Shown here piece by piece: positions 1-8,589 of a stretch of 64,000 nt of DNA (its first letter is position 1; every line of letters begins with the position of its first letter). The DNA is from Tritrichomonas musculus. Its lineage: Eukaryota; Parabasalia; Tritrichomonadida; Tritrichomonadidae. Where the stretch lies: contig JAPFFF010000001.1 of the NCBI GenBank assembly GCA_039105265.1, positions 2,852,001 through 2,916,000 on the forward strand, read 5' to 3'. Made by a program: the position numbers and the translations under genes. The notes under the pieces were generated by a model. That model was not told the DNA's origin. It worked only from the letters and a program-made list of their open reading frames with translations, and searched no databases.

Positions 1-65
1 TGAAAATTTTATAAATCAGCTAAATCAAATAGTTTTAGAGAGGTTAGAAGTTTTATTAAATGATT

Positions 66-338
66 TTAGGAAGTTGAATCTGTAAAAAAGGAATTTTCAA
101 AAGGGTCATCATCCCCGACAATTTCATTATGATAATTTTTTCCTGTTCGAAGATTTTTATCAATGACAGTCTCCAAATTATCGTCATCATCATCTTTTTT
201 GTCATCTTTCCAAATATCACAGCTATTTGTGATTTCATTTTCGGTTCGATATTTTTGTCTTTTTTTCATTAATATTATCACAATAATAATGACCAAAATA
301 ACAAAGACAACAAGCGGTATCGACAAACATAAAATCAA
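66..338 (-). CDS. Open frame with a transmembrane segment and acidic tail (fossil element part)
   Basis: This 90-codon open frame has a strong hydrophobic stretch of about 22 residues near its beginning (rich in V, I and L), followed by a basic KKRQKYR stop-transfer motif and a cytoplasmic-looking tail with an Asp run (KKDDDDD). It therefore looks like the membrane anchor of a type I membrane protein. There is no convincing ATG at its start (the first in-frame ATG lies inside the membrane segment), so it is not a normal free-standing gene. It belongs to the fossil element and is not assigned further. I do not recognise a family. Confidence 0.45.
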   Translation of the reverse strand: MILCLSIPLVVFVILVIIIVIILMKKRQKYRTENEITNSCDIWKDDKKDDDDDNLETVIDKNLRTGKNYHNEIVGDDDPFENSFFTDSTS

Positions 339-633
339 TTTTATATTGGATTTTGATGATGTAGATTCCGCAAATAAATTTGCAAAAGAAGATTGAGAAA
401 ATAATAAAGAAAGAGAGAAGAAATTAGAATCAGAATTAGAAGATTGAAAAAAAATATCATCCTTACAGGAGGACGTACTTCGATATGTTGATTCCGAGAA
501 AGGTTTCGATAAAGAAAATGAATTTGAGTCTTTGAGATTGTTTTGATACGATGTTGATTCCGAAAAGTTATTGGTAGAAGAAAAGATTCGAGAGTCTGAA
601 AATTTATTGGATCGTATATTTTTGTCAGAGGGA

Positions 634-905
634 GAGAATTTATTTGATGATGAGAATTTATTTGATGATGAGAATTTATTTGATGATGAGAATTTATTTG
701 TGAGAATTTGTCAGATTGTGAGAACTTGTCAGATGTGAGAATTTGGCAGAATGTGAGAATTTGTCAGATTGTGAAAAAATGATGTCAGATTGTGAGAATT
801 TGTCAGATTGTGAAAATTTGGCAGATTGTGAGAAATTGGCAGATTGTGAGAACTTGTCAGATTGTGAGAACTTGTCAGATTGTGAGAATTTGTCAGATTG
901 TGAAA
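634..905. repeat. 18-bp tandem repeats
   Basis: Two related 18-bp unit types follow each other: a GAGAATTTATTTGATGAT type (about 636-698) and a GAGAATTTGTCAGATTGT type (about 700-905, roughly eleven units with point variants). On the minus strand the second type reads as Phe-Ser-Gln-Ser-Asp-Lys hexapeptides. Such arrays change length easily by slippage. Confidence 0.85.
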
Positions 906-1413
906 ATTCGTAAGAGGGAGTGTTTGTTTTTGTCGGTAAAACATAAGGAATATAATAAATCCCGACAATAGATAAAGGTTTTTTATTTCTTGTCCTGATC
1001 GATATTTGATATTCTCCAGGATAATATAAAAGGTGAGAAACCCAAAAAGGAGATGCAGGATATGGACTTCTTTCATGAAACGAAACACCAATTTGACCAG
1101 AAATATCGGATTCAAAAACGAGATCTCCTTCCCCATATTCTTCATAATTTGATACTCCAAGGAACCAAATTTTTAATGCAGAAATTTTTCCGACAATCAC
1201 ACTATAACCATCTTGGATAGCATATGGATTGACAGGAAGAATCCATGCAGATTCTGCATAATTTGTATTTTGATAACCGTAATCATTCCACAATATATCA
1301 AAAGAGTAAAATTCAGTATATGGAATAAATTTTGTTTCGGGTGGAGCATTTTCTGGCCAATGCTCTGGAGGACCAAATTTGATGACGGTCTGAAGGATTG
1401 TGAAAATCAACAT
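694..1413 (-). CDS. Secreted or surface-type protein with FSQSDK repeats (fossil element part)
   Basis: First ATG at 1413 chosen, about 240 codons; the longer frame starts only with TTG, while an Inr-like TCACTT lies about 10 nt upstream of this ATG, which is the usual trichomonad spacing. The protein begins with a hydrophobic segment (MLIFTILQTVI), then about 140 residues rich in Tyr, Trp and Pro, which suggests an extracellular beta-rich domain, and ends in about a dozen FSQS-D/A-K hexapeptides. The Ser-rich repeats look like a stalk. A surface or envelope-type role is inference only; I recognise no family. It lies in the fossil Polinton and is probably not intact. Confidence 0.5.
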   Translation of the reverse strand: MLIFTILQTVIKFGPPEHWPENAPPETKFIPYTEFYSFDILWNDYGYQNTNYAESAWILPVNPYAIQDGYSVIVGKISALKIWFLGVSNYEEYGEGDLVFESDISGQIGVSFHERSPYPASPFWVSHLLYYPGEYQISIRTRNKKPLSIVGIYYIPYVLPTKTNTPSYEFSQSDKFSQSDKFSQSDKFSQSANFSQSAKFSQSDKFSQSDIIFSQSDKFSHSAKFSHLTSSHNLTNSHK

Positions 1414-1415
1414 TT

Positions 1416-1565
1416 TGAAAAGTGATGTGTTCTGGACGATTTTACGTTTTATCTTTTTTTTGTGATTCGTCAAGGCGAAAACTCTTTATTGAAAAGTGAT
1501 GTGTTCTGGACGATTTTACGTTTTATCTTTTTTTTTGTGATTCGTCAAGGCGAAATTTCTTTATT
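1416..1565. repeat. 74-bp tandem duplication over a promoter
   Basis: The stretch 1416-1489 is repeated almost base for base at 1490-1565 (one extra T in a T run). Each copy carries, on the minus strand, a CTTGACG motif (1468-1474 and 1543-1549) and a TCACTT Inr-like site. The duplication therefore doubles the promoter of the minus-strand gene ending at 694 and sits in the divergent spacer to the plus-strand gene at 1599. Confidence 0.85.
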
Positions 1566-1598
1566 GATATCAAAGAACATTTCACTTTTTATTTTGGA

Positions 1599-2030
1599 AT
1601 GGATTCTTCCTATACCCCAGCTTCAACAATAGAGAAGATTTCATTCATCAAGGAACTCAAAAAAATATGTGATGACATCTTGAATGAATATCAAGAATTT
1701 CGAAATTTGAGTCAGGAATGTTGGGAAATATCAAGTTTGATTCCAGCAAAGAAACAAGAGATTCTTGATCTATCAGCCAAAAATGTTGAGCCTTTTCATG
1801 ATGATGAACAAAAAGCTTTATATGAACTTCAGCATAAAAATCAAGAACTGACCAAACTTCGAGAAGATGTCGAAAAAGCAATGAAAAAATGCAAGGAACA
1901 AAGACAAAAAATTGACAGGACATATCAATGGCCTTTGGGAAAAATTATTAACAAATTACATTCTTATGATTATTTGAAATACTCTCAGATTTTGCAAACT
2001 TATTATCTCCCTATTTTTGGTGATTCATAA
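1599..2030 (+). CDS. Small helical protein, unknown (Polinton A)
   Basis: A 143-residue product, nearly all helical, with heptad-like Leu/Glu/Lys spacing in the middle (residues about 45-110: KKQEILDLSAKNVEP, LYELQHKNQELTKLRED). There is no membrane segment or catalytic motif. The ATG at 1599 is preceded by a TCACTT Inr-like site at 1582-1587. It resembles in style the helical small proteins at 8,799-11,525 of the same element, although I cannot align it to them by eye. Function unknown; a structural or DNA-packing role would only be a guess. Confidence 0.65.
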   Translation: MDSSYTPASTIEKISFIKELKKICDDILNEYQEFRNLSQECWEISSLIPAKKQEILDLSAKNVEPFHDDEQKALYELQHKNQELTKLREDVEKAMKKCKEQRQKIDRTYQWPLGKIINKLHSYDYLKYSQILQTYYLPIFGDS

Positions 2031-2102
2031 CCTTCCTAAATAAAAAAAATTTTCAATATTTTATCTACCTCTATTTTCTTTATTTTGCTTAAAAAAATAT
2101 TA

Positions 2103-2504
2103 ATGACTAAATTTATGTTTCAAACAGGTCAATTTAAATTTAAACCTCATCTACGTGGGGATCTCTTAGATGATTTACAGGATGTAGCTGCAGAAGCTGA
2201 TTATTTTAGGATATCTCCTGATAAATTAGAAATGAATGATATAGCCTTTAATTGGCTATCTGGAGATGTTAATAAAAATTTAGTTAAAATAATGAAAAAA
2301 TTACGAGGACATAGGGTAAGACTTACTGGACAATTTCTTGTCGTTATCAAAGGCTCAAATGGAAAAATGGCTTTGTATAAATATTTACCAAAATATTGTT
2401 CGGTTAGAGCAGTGAGAGGATATTTTAGAATCGTTAGAGTTTATCCATTAAACGGTTCAAGAAAAGTGAATCATCCTCATAATTATGTAGTTTTGAGTCC
2501 ATAA
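2103..2504 (+). CDS. Small basic protein, unknown (Polinton A)
   Basis: ATG at 2103 chosen over an upstream TTG; 133 residues. The N-terminal half is acidic to neutral (GDLLDDLQDVAAEADYF); the C-terminal half is basic and beta-like, with RGHRVRLTGQFLVVIKG and two RxVRVY-like strands. The compact shape would suit a small nucleic-acid-binding fold, but no motif proves this. It sits between two other small genes in the left part of the element, 72 nt after the preceding stop. Confidence 0.6.
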   Translation: MTKFMFQTGQFKFKPHLRGDLLDDLQDVAAEADYFRISPDKLEMNDIAFNWLSGDVNKNLVKIMKKLRGHRVRLTGQFLVVIKGSNGKMALYKYLPKYCSVRAVRGYFRIVRVYPLNGSRKVNHPHNYVVLSP

Positions 2505-2543
2505 AGATAAAAAAATATATTTAGGAAAAAATTTTTAGTTTAT

Positions 2544-2771
2544 TTACTTAGATCGAATTATGAATTTTGTTAAAATCATGATTGTCAGTGTGTATAATGC
2601 AAGAACCAAAAAATCTTGCTGAGTAAATGCTCCGTTAAAAATTTCCAAATTTTTCTTTTGATTCTTATCTTCGACATGAATGAATTCTACATTAGGGTTT
2701 GATGAGAGATGATTTTCTAAGTCATCAATTCTGCGTCGAATTTCGGCGAGTCTTTCTTGAACAAAACACAT
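2544..2771 (-). CDS. Tail-anchored coiled-coil membrane protein (Polinton A)
   Basis: 75 residues. The N-terminal half is a short helix with charged heptads (VQERLAEIRRRIDDLENHL); the last about 22 residues are a hydrophobic segment (FLVLALYTLTIMILTKFII) closed by RSK, the shape of a tail-anchored membrane protein. A TCACTT Inr-like site lies about 15 nt upstream of the ATG. It is transcribed divergently from the gene at 2881. Membrane insertion is well supported; the role is unknown, although small membrane proteins are common in virus-like elements. Confidence 0.65.
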   Translation of the reverse strand: MCFVQERLAEIRRRIDDLENHLSSNPNVEFIHVEDKNQKKNLEIFNGAFTQQDFLVLALYTLTIMILTKFIIRSK

Positions 2772-2880
2772 TTTAAAAAAGTGATGTTATTTATCTTATC
2801 ATTATCTCAGAATCGACTTGACAAGCCACGTATTTTTTGTTTGAGATATTTATTTATATCACTTTCTTTTTTTGAGGAAT

Positions 2881-3132
2881 ATGGCATCTTGGCAAGCAAC
2901 AGCAAGTTATTACTTAAGAATAGGAAAATCATATCATGAAGCTCTCCGAGAAACTTTGAAAGATTGGCAGGAAGATTTTGAATGTAATGAATTTTCTATA
3001 CAATGGACTTTCCTAGAACATCCTTATATCTCAGCTAAAGAAATGATGAAAAAAAGAGAAAGATATTGTGAAAAAAGAACAAAGCTTCAAGATGCTTTAA
3101 TTTCGATAAGACTTCAATTACTAGATTACTAA
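2881..3132 (+). CDS. Small helical protein, unknown (Polinton A)
   Basis: ATG at 2881 chosen (an in-frame TTG precedes it); 83 residues starting MASWQATASYYL. The composition is helical with many aromatic and basic residues, ending in a KKRERYCEKRTKLQDAL helix. A CTTGACA motif (2817-2823) and a TCACTT Inr (2859-2864) lie upstream, matching the element's promoter pattern. No known family recognised. Confidence 0.6.
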   Translation: MASWQATASYYLRIGKSYHEALRETLKDWQEDFECNEFSIQWTFLEHPYISAKEMMKKRERYCEKRTKLQDALISIRLQLLDY

Positions 3133-3143
3133 ACAACTTTTTT

Positions 3144-3536
3144 TTATTTTGAACTTCCAATTTGAAAATCATAATCTGTCATTTTTAATTCATTTTTTGA
3201 TATTGTTATTTTTGTTTTGATCTTTTTTTCATTCACAGCAATAGGCTCGCCATCCTTTAAAGGTATGCGAACTCCTAAGATTTCTCCTGTCAGAATCAAT
3301 TTATGTTTTTTAGCATATTTTATCATTTCTTTTATATCATCGATTAAAGAGTCTGTATACATTAAATCATATAATAAAAATGGATAAAAATAAGATGTAT
3401 TATCTTCTGTTATGACACAAAAATGGGTCCCCTCACATTTTGGTAAATCTTTACCCTCAGGAATTTTTTTATTAAAATGAACATCAAACTTTAAAGTACT
3501 AAATACTTCTTGTTTTGGAATAATTTTTTTACTCAT
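3144..3536 (-). CDS. Unknown 130-residue protein downstream of the polymerase (Polinton A)
   Basis: ATG at 3536 taken (the open frame starts one codon earlier with GTG). The protein is mixed alpha/beta: an N-terminal basic start (MSKKIIPKQEVF), a central FCVITEDNTSYFYPFLLYDLMY block and a Lys-rich beta-like C-terminus with KIKTKITISKNEL. The gene starts 6 nt after the polymerase stop on the same strand, so the two may be co-transcribed. No catalytic signature seen. Confidence 0.6.
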   Translation of the reverse strand: MSKKIIPKQEVFSTLKFDVHFNKKIPEGKDLPKCEGTHFCVITEDNTSYFYPFLLYDLMYTDSLIDDIKEMIKYAKKHKLILTGEILGVRIPLKDGEPIAVNEKKIKTKITISKNELKMTDYDFQIGSSK

Positions 3537-3542
3537 CACTAT

Positions 3543-6500
3543 TTATTCAAAATCAAAATATTCTAAAGCATCTGCTTTTTCATAAGTTGTCGAAATTCGT
3601 CTTTTGAATACGTCAAGAGTAGAGACGGTCATGTTTTTATTGAGCGAGAATCTTGGTTGTCCTTTCGTTAGGTCAAAAGTTTCTTGAGATCCATTATAGA
3701 TTGCTTCATAAACTTTCATAACATCTCCTCCAAATTTCTCTTCGGCAAGAGCTAATATTGAATTTAAAGTAAGTCCTTTTCCTCGGATAACATAGTCGAT
3801 TTCTCCTGTTGAGTCAGTGATTTTCATGACATACATTTTCTTCATCAAGAAATATGATTCAATAGCCCAAGGGTCTTCATCGTGACCAGAAATTGGTTTG
3901 AAATCACAATGGAATTGTCCTAACTGACTTCCTATTAACTTTCGATGATATTTTTTCTCGAATTGATTTTCTAGACATGGCAAATCATCTTTTTCTATCA
4001 TGAATGAGTCAGTATCTTGATAATAAATTCGACAGCCACAATCATATGCTAAACACATGACTTCGTTCATGATTCTTTTTGACATAGACAAGACTTGTAT
4101 GCCCATCAAAGAAAAATTAAAATGTTTATCGATAGGCTTCAGGGTCTTTATTTGATGAATAGCTTTTGAGAATGGAGAATGTGATAATTCGATATCTTCA
4201 ACAATTTTATTGTAGTTTTTCATCCAAAATCTTTCGAGTGTTTGATCATCTTGGAAATATTTTAAGTCCTTTTCATGAGGCCTCTCTATCGTCTTTCCAT
4301 AACAAGAATTCATAATGAGTTTATAAATTTGCTCCAAAGGATTTTTCTCTTTTTGATATTCTAATCTTTTGTCGAAAATTTTTCGAATTTCTTTTTGGAT
4401 TGAGAAATCTTTTTGTCCTTTCCAATAATATCCTTTGACAATATCGAAATCGATTTTTTGGAAATTTATTAAATCTTCAAGAGTAATATTATCAACAGTC
4501 ATACGAAGAGGTTCAGAGATATGGTCATCATTGAGATTTCCATTTTTTGTCTTTTGAACTATCAAAGGAAATGGATAATGTTTATGAACTTTTGAGATAA
4601 TTATTTCGACAACATAAGCACTACAATTTGATAAAAACTCCATATTTTTTTCGTTTGGTTTGAGTATTCTTGGAATCCCTTCAACAGTATATAATCTTGC
4701 CATAGCAGATGGATAAAGGCTTTTTGCATCAAAATCATAGAGTTCATTTTTGATATGCCATTTTTTATTCCAGGCCGTCATGCATCTTCCACCATATATT
4801 GCTCCAGACAAGAATTTTCGAACAACTCCTCCAACTTCAAAGAGATTATGATTATAAAAGACTTTTTGATTAAAAACTTCATTTGCTAAAGAGGATATAG
4901 AAACAAAATTAAATGGATTAATATTAAAATCTTTTTTGAATCCTTCACAAAATTTATTGAAGCCGAGTCGAAGGATATTAACATCTTGATTACAATAAAA
5001 AATTGCATATTTCCACATATCAAATTCGTCAGTCGATTTTCGACATCCAGGAATCGAATCAATATTTAGATTAAACAAATATTTGTCATGATCAGTCCAA
5101 GTTTGGTCTTCTTTTAATCCTGCTTCTGATATTTTTCCAATTCCTTTTTCTAGACGATCTAATGTATAATATTTATATGGAAAGATTTCTTTCATAACAT
5201 CATCTAACTTAAACATTTTTGGAATATCTTTAAGTTTGCATGATAAGATTGGGACAGTATCTTTCAACGTAATTTTTTTGCCTTTGTATTGGATTGTTGA
5301 TTTTAATATTGAATTCCCTCTTGGAGTCGAATTTGATATTCCAAATGAAGCAAGGAAGCGAATATCATATGATAAATTATGGAAATAAACTATCGATTCA
5401 GTAGGTAAAAAATCTAATAAAGATATATTACAAGTTTTTCCTTTGAAGACTTGTTGAAAAACTCCATTTTGAGAGTGAAGAACACATAGATATGGTACAT
5501 GAATTTTTCCACTTGTATCAGCCTCAAAATCAGCATACCAAATTGTCGGGTCATATTTTTTTCCAGGTTTTTTCTTGAGATCATTTGGAGTAAAATTTTT
5601 TGGCTGAATGAGTTTTGTACAATAATCAGGATTATAATCTAAATCAAGATTTTCATCATCAATTTCATTATAGAAAACAGTATTTAATATCTTATATTCT
5701 CCATATGTTATTGGATGAAAACATCTTTGTTCAAATAAAGTTCGGACCAAATTAGATGATGAAATAAATGTTATTCCTTTTGTAAAATGACCTTTCCCTT
5801 TTGAGACTCGATATTCTTTATTAAATTTTGAAGCATCATTTATGTTTCTCCAATTTTTTGCATAATAAGATGTTATTGGAGTTTTCTCTTCAATGAAATA
5901 ATGTTTTTGATAAACATTGAAATGATGAGTTCTGTTGGGAGGAGCATCAGAAATTCCTAAATAATTTTTTCGAACTCCATTTTTTTGGGAGCGAACTTGT
6001 CTTTTTTTATTTTTCCCTGTTGCTTGTTCATCAATAAATGATAAATCAATATGAATCCCAAATTCAACACAAAGCTGATTTAAATTATTTTGAGATAAGA
6101 AACGATTATTGATTCGAAGGCGAATTTGATTCAAAGTAGATTCGTCATATAATCCTGTTTGAGCAAGAGCATAAACAAAGCAGCAATCATCAAATTGTTT
6201 TCGTACTTTTCCATTTTTATCTAAAGATGAGAAAATTTGGAGACGCTCAAGATATTTTTTTATTGGTTTTGGAACGTCAGAATCGACTAAAAATAAAAAG
6301 AATTCCCCTCCGATAGTTTGATAATACTCTTTTACATTATATATTCGAGAGAATTTCAAGGAAGAAAATAAAGACCAATCTGGTAATTCATTCAATTCTC
6401 TTTTATAAAAATATTCTGCTGGTCTTTCGTCCATCTGAAATAGAAAGTTTTGTTCAGTTAAATTTTCCATTAACTTATTAAAAATCTGAGGAGTAAAAGG

Positions 6501-6902
6501 TAGGGAATGCCATTCTGTTCCGACAGCAAAAGATATTTTATATTCATTGGAAGCTGCATGTAAAGATAAGACATTTTGGAAAAAATCCTTGAGTGGTTCA
6601 AAGATTCTTTCTCGTCCATATTCTGACAAAATATCAAAATCAATTTGCCAGTTTGTTGGTGATTTATATAATTTTCTCATAAATCTTTGAACAATATCTT
6701 CTTGTCTTTGATTTTGACGATTTTGAAGCCATTTGAGATAAGATAATCTTTTATGATGAGAAGGTAAAGACCAATCATCTTGTGCGTGATGAAGTTGAGA
6801 TAATCTTTTTGCATTTCGCAGAAAATATGTATCTGAATCAACATATCTATCTAAAGGCCGAGGTGGCGGTGGGGGAGGTAATACAGCGTTATTATACTGC
6901 AT
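3543..6902 (-). CDS. polB: Protein-primed family B DNA polymerase (Polinton polB)
   Basis: 1,119 residues, normal size for a Polinton polymerase. The 3'-5' exonuclease motifs are readable: Exo I WYADFEAD (about residue 455), Exo II FHNLSYDIRF (about 507), Exo III YCNQDVNILRLG (about 640). Polymerase motif A is YDFDAKSLYPSAM (about 725), motif B KLIMNSCYGKTIERP (about 865) and motif C YYQDTDSFMIE (about 965). These fit the organellar/viral protein-primed group (DNA_pol_B_2), which copies linear DNA from a terminal protein. The first about 400 residues, with a proline-rich start (PPPPPPRP), hold the region where Polinton polymerases often carry extra domains; I see no clear motif there. The frame is continuous. 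Confidence 0.95.
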   Translation of the reverse strand: MQYNNAVLPPPPPPRPLDRYVDSDTYFLRNAKRLSQLHHAQDDWSLPSHHKRLSYLKWLQNRQNQRQEDIVQRFMRKLYKSPTNWQIDFDILSEYGRERIFEPLKDFFQNVLSLHAASNEYKISFAVGTEWHSLPFTPQIFNKLMENLTEQNFLFQMDERPAEYFYKRELNELPDWSLFSSLKFSRIYNVKEYYQTIGGEFFLFLVDSDVPKPIKKYLERLQIFSSLDKNGKVRKQFDDCCFVYALAQTGLYDESTLNQIRLRINNRFLSQNNLNQLCVEFGIHIDLSFIDEQATGKNKKRQVRSQKNGVRKNYLGISDAPPNRTHHFNVYQKHYFIEEKTPITSYYAKNWRNINDASKFNKEYRVSKGKGHFTKGITFISSSNLVRTLFEQRCFHPITYGEYKILNTVFYNEIDDENLDLDYNPDYCTKLIQPKNFTPNDLKKKPGKKYDPTIWYADFEADTSGKIHVPYLCVLHSQNGVFQQVFKGKTCNISLLDFLPTESIVYFHNLSYDIRFLASFGISNSTPRGNSILKSTIQYKGKKITLKDTVPILSCKLKDIPKMFKLDDVMKEIFPYKYYTLDRLEKGIGKISEAGLKEDQTWTDHDKYLFNLNIDSIPGCRKSTDEFDMWKYAIFYCNQDVNILRLGFNKFCEGFKKDFNINPFNFVSISSLANEVFNQKVFYNHNLFEVGGVVRKFLSGAIYGGRCMTAWNKKWHIKNELYDFDAKSLYPSAMARLYTVEGIPRILKPNEKNMEFLSNCSAYVVEIIISKVHKHYPFPLIVQKTKNGNLNDDHISEPLRMTVDNITLEDLINFQKIDFDIVKGYYWKGQKDFSIQKEIRKIFDKRLEYQKEKNPLEQIYKLIMNSCYGKTIERPHEKDLKYFQDDQTLERFWMKNYNKIVEDIELSHSPFSKAIHQIKTLKPIDKHFNFSLMGIQVLSMSKRIMNEVMCLAYDCGCRIYYQDTDSFMIEKDDLPCLENQFEKKYHRKLIGSQLGQFHCDFKPISGHDEDPWAIESYFLMKKMYVMKITDSTGEIDYVIRGKGLTLNSILALAEEKFGGDVMKVYEAIYNGSQETFDLTKGQPRFSLNKNMTVSTLDVFKRRISTTYEKADALEYFDFE

Positions 6903-6907
6903 AATAT

Positions 6908-6935
6908 TTTAGTGAAGTTAAAGAGTGTCGTCAAG
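6908..6935 (-). promoter_or_regulatory. Promoter-like site of polB
   Basis: On the minus strand CTTGACG (6929-6935) is followed about 20 nt later by TTCACTA, an Inr-like site about 10 nt before the polB ATG. This is the same pairing found upstream of several other genes in this element. Confidence 0.5.
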
Positions 6936-6971
6936 TATAATTAATCATTTTTTTTTGTGTATCGACAAATA

Positions 6972-7229
6972 ATGAATACCTTACTAGAATTATCTCAAAA
7001 TGTCGAAAAATATTTTTCATCAACAGACGAAGATGAAAAAGAACTTTTGGTCCAAAAAACAAAAAAAATAATTTCTGAAAATGAAAAACCGAACTTTATT
7101 AAAAAATGTCTTGAAGACTCAAATGATGACGATTATATGGATAATATCAAGACTTATATTAGGATGAAGGAACATGAAGAAAAGACAAAGATAGTTAAAG
7201 AAGAAGGTAAAATATATTTATTTATTTAA
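6972..7229 (+). CDS. Small acidic protein, tandem paralogue 1 (Polinton A)
   Basis: ATG at 6972 chosen over an upstream GTG; 85 residues. The layout VEKYFSSTDEDEKELLVQKT, then FIKKCLED, then DNIKTYIRMK matches the next gene (7242) position by position (VIKYFSTTDEEEKAYWIEKT, FIQECLLD, ENIRQYAYVK), so the two are tandem duplicates, perhaps 40 per cent identical. Probably a small all-helical fold. Divergent from polB across a short spacer. Function unknown. Confidence 0.65.
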   Translation: MNTLLELSQNVEKYFSSTDEDEKELLVQKTKKIISENEKPNFIKKCLEDSNDDDYMDNIKTYIRMKEHEEKTKIVKEEGKIYLFI

Positions 7230-7241
7230 ATAAAAAAAATA

Positions 7242-7469
7242 ATGAACCCATATAAAGAAATTTATCATTATGTAATAAAATATTTTTCAACAACTGATGA
7301 AGAGGAAAAAGCTTATTGGATTGAAAAAACAATCGATATATTATATGATATAGAAGATGATGAATTCATTCAAGAATGTTTATTAGATCCTAATGAAGAA
7401 ACTTTTATGGAAAATATTAGACAATATGCATATGTAAAAAATAATATCAAAAAGATTTGGTTAGATTAG
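7242..7469 (+). CDS. Small acidic protein, tandem paralogue 2 (Polinton A)
   Basis: 75 residues; paralogue of the gene at 6972, which ends 12 nt upstream. The shared core is YFS-TTDEEEK, a central FIQECLLDPNEETF and a terminal ENIRQYAYVKNN. It ends one base before the CTTGACG element of the kinase gene. Function unknown; the pair could be partner-binding or decoy proteins, but nothing in the sequence tells. Confidence 0.65.
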   Translation: MNPYKEIYHYVIKYFSTTDEEEKAYWIEKTIDILYDIEDDEFIQECLLDPNEETFMENIRQYAYVKNNIKKIWLD

Positions 7470-7470
7470 A

Positions 7471-7518
7471 CTTGACGAGGAACAAAAATATTCCTCAAAG
7501 GAGATTATCAATTCACTT
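7471..7518 (+). promoter_or_regulatory. CTTGACG plus Inr promoter of the element kinase
   Basis: CTTGACG at 7471-7477 followed by AGGAACAAAAATATT, then TCACTT (7513-7518) 4 nt before the kinase ATG. The first part matches the sites at 10,408 and 11,017 over about 18 nt. Confidence 0.6.
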
Positions 7519-7521
7519 AAA

Positions 7522-8310
7522 ATGTTTGATTCTATGATTAGCGAAATCGATATTCCAAGACATATTGATGGATTTTTGATTATGAAAAAATTTCAAGACG
7601 GAGGATTTTCTACATTATATCATGCCTTCAGAAATGCTGAATGTTTTGTTTGTAAAGCTATCAAAAAAGAAAAATATATTGGAAAAGAAATCGAAATCCA
7701 AAAATCTTTGACTCATGATAATATTGAAGAAATAATTCATCATTGTGAAGATTCCAAAAATATCTATATTTTCACAAAACTTGAAGATGAGAGTTTAGAA
7801 GAATATCTCGAAAAATTTGGAAGATTTGGAACAAACTATGAGTTCTTGGCAAAAATTATTATGCAACAAATTCTTGAAGCAATAAGATATGTTCATGCAA
7901 AAGGAATTTCTTTTTGTGATGTTAAGCCAGGAAATTTTTTGATGACTCGAAACCTCGAAATAAAATTGCATGATTTTGGATGTGCTGTCGAAAGTCAATC
8001 TGTTTCTGAAACTCGAGGAACTCCCTATTATTTAAGTCCTGAAGCTATTGACGCTTCCCAAAGTTATGATGGATTTGCTAGTGATATTTGGAGTTGTGGA
8101 GTTGTTTTATATCGTATGTTGACTGGAGAATTACCATATAAAAAAGCAAGAACTATGACTCAATTACGAGATTTGATTCATTCTGTCAAGTTTGAATTAG
8201 ATGATGAATTCTCTGCTTCCGCATCTGATTTATTATCAAAAATGACACAAAAAGATCCTACAAAAAGACCGACAGCAGAAGATGCTTTACATCATAATTG
8301 GTTTGAATAA
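7522..8310 (+). CDS. Ser/Thr protein kinase, CAMK-like, inside Polinton A
   Basis: 262 residues, essentially a bare kinase domain. Visible: glycine loop FQDGGFSTLY (about 26-35), the VAIK-type lysine in VCKAIKK, a helix-C glutamate in EIEIQKSL, catalytic loop FCDVKPGNFLM (HRD is changed to F-C-D, but the Asp, Lys and Asn are kept), DFG in LHDFGCA, GTPYYLSPEA as activation end and APE, DIWSCGVVLY, and a CAMK-type end TAEDALHHNWFE. All catalytic residues are present, so activity is plausible. The gene lies between element genes and has the element's CTTGACG plus Inr promoter, so it is element cargo and not a flanking host gene. Most likely captured from a host kinase; the target is unknown. Confidence 0.88.
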   Translation: MFDSMISEIDIPRHIDGFLIMKKFQDGGFSTLYHAFRNAECFVCKAIKKEKYIGKEIEIQKSLTHDNIEEIIHHCEDSKNIYIFTKLEDESLEEYLEKFGRFGTNYEFLAKIIMQQILEAIRYVHAKGISFCDVKPGNFLMTRNLEIKLHDFGCAVESQSVSETRGTPYYLSPEAIDASQSYDGFASDIWSCGVVLYRMLTGELPYKKARTMTQLRDLIHSVKFELDDEFSASASDLLSKMTQKDPTKRPTAEDALHHNWFE

Positions 8311-8342
8311 AAAAATTTTTTTATCTTGAACAAAAAAAATAT

Positions 8343-8579
8343 ATGGCTTTTGGTGAATTTATGAAAAAATTAACAAACCCAAATGAAAATATTGGAGCAA
8401 ATGCAGAAAGAGCAAAACAAATTCTGGCAAGGGCAAATGAACAAATTGGTACGAACAACATTCCTAAAATAAATAATATTCCAACTCCAAATAAGCTTCC
8501 AGAAGATTTACAAAAAATGAAAAACATCCTAATATCAAAAAACCGACCACCTCTTCAAACAAATAAATGGTTTAAATAA
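8343..8579 (+). CDS. Small MAFG-start protein (Polinton A)
   Basis: 78 residues, basic, starting MAFGEFMKKL, with an Ala/Asn-rich helix (GANAERAKQILARANEQIG) and a Pro/Asn-rich tail ending NKWFK. The MAFG start and amphipathic first helix recall the minus-strand gene at 54,583 in fragment B (MAFGTWIKRI), which may be coincidence. It could be a minor virion peptide. A CTTGAAC variant lies just upstream (about 8325). Confidence 0.55.
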   Translation: MAFGEFMKKLTNPNENIGANAERAKQILARANEQIGTNNIPKINNIPTPNKLPEDLQKMKNILISKNRPPLQTNKWFK

Positions 8580-8589
8580 TAAAGGTAAG

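Noticed and set aside
729-1160. 143-codon minus frame overlapping the repeat protein
   Set aside because: Another frame of the same 18-bp repeats; no ATG with an Inr and no independent support.
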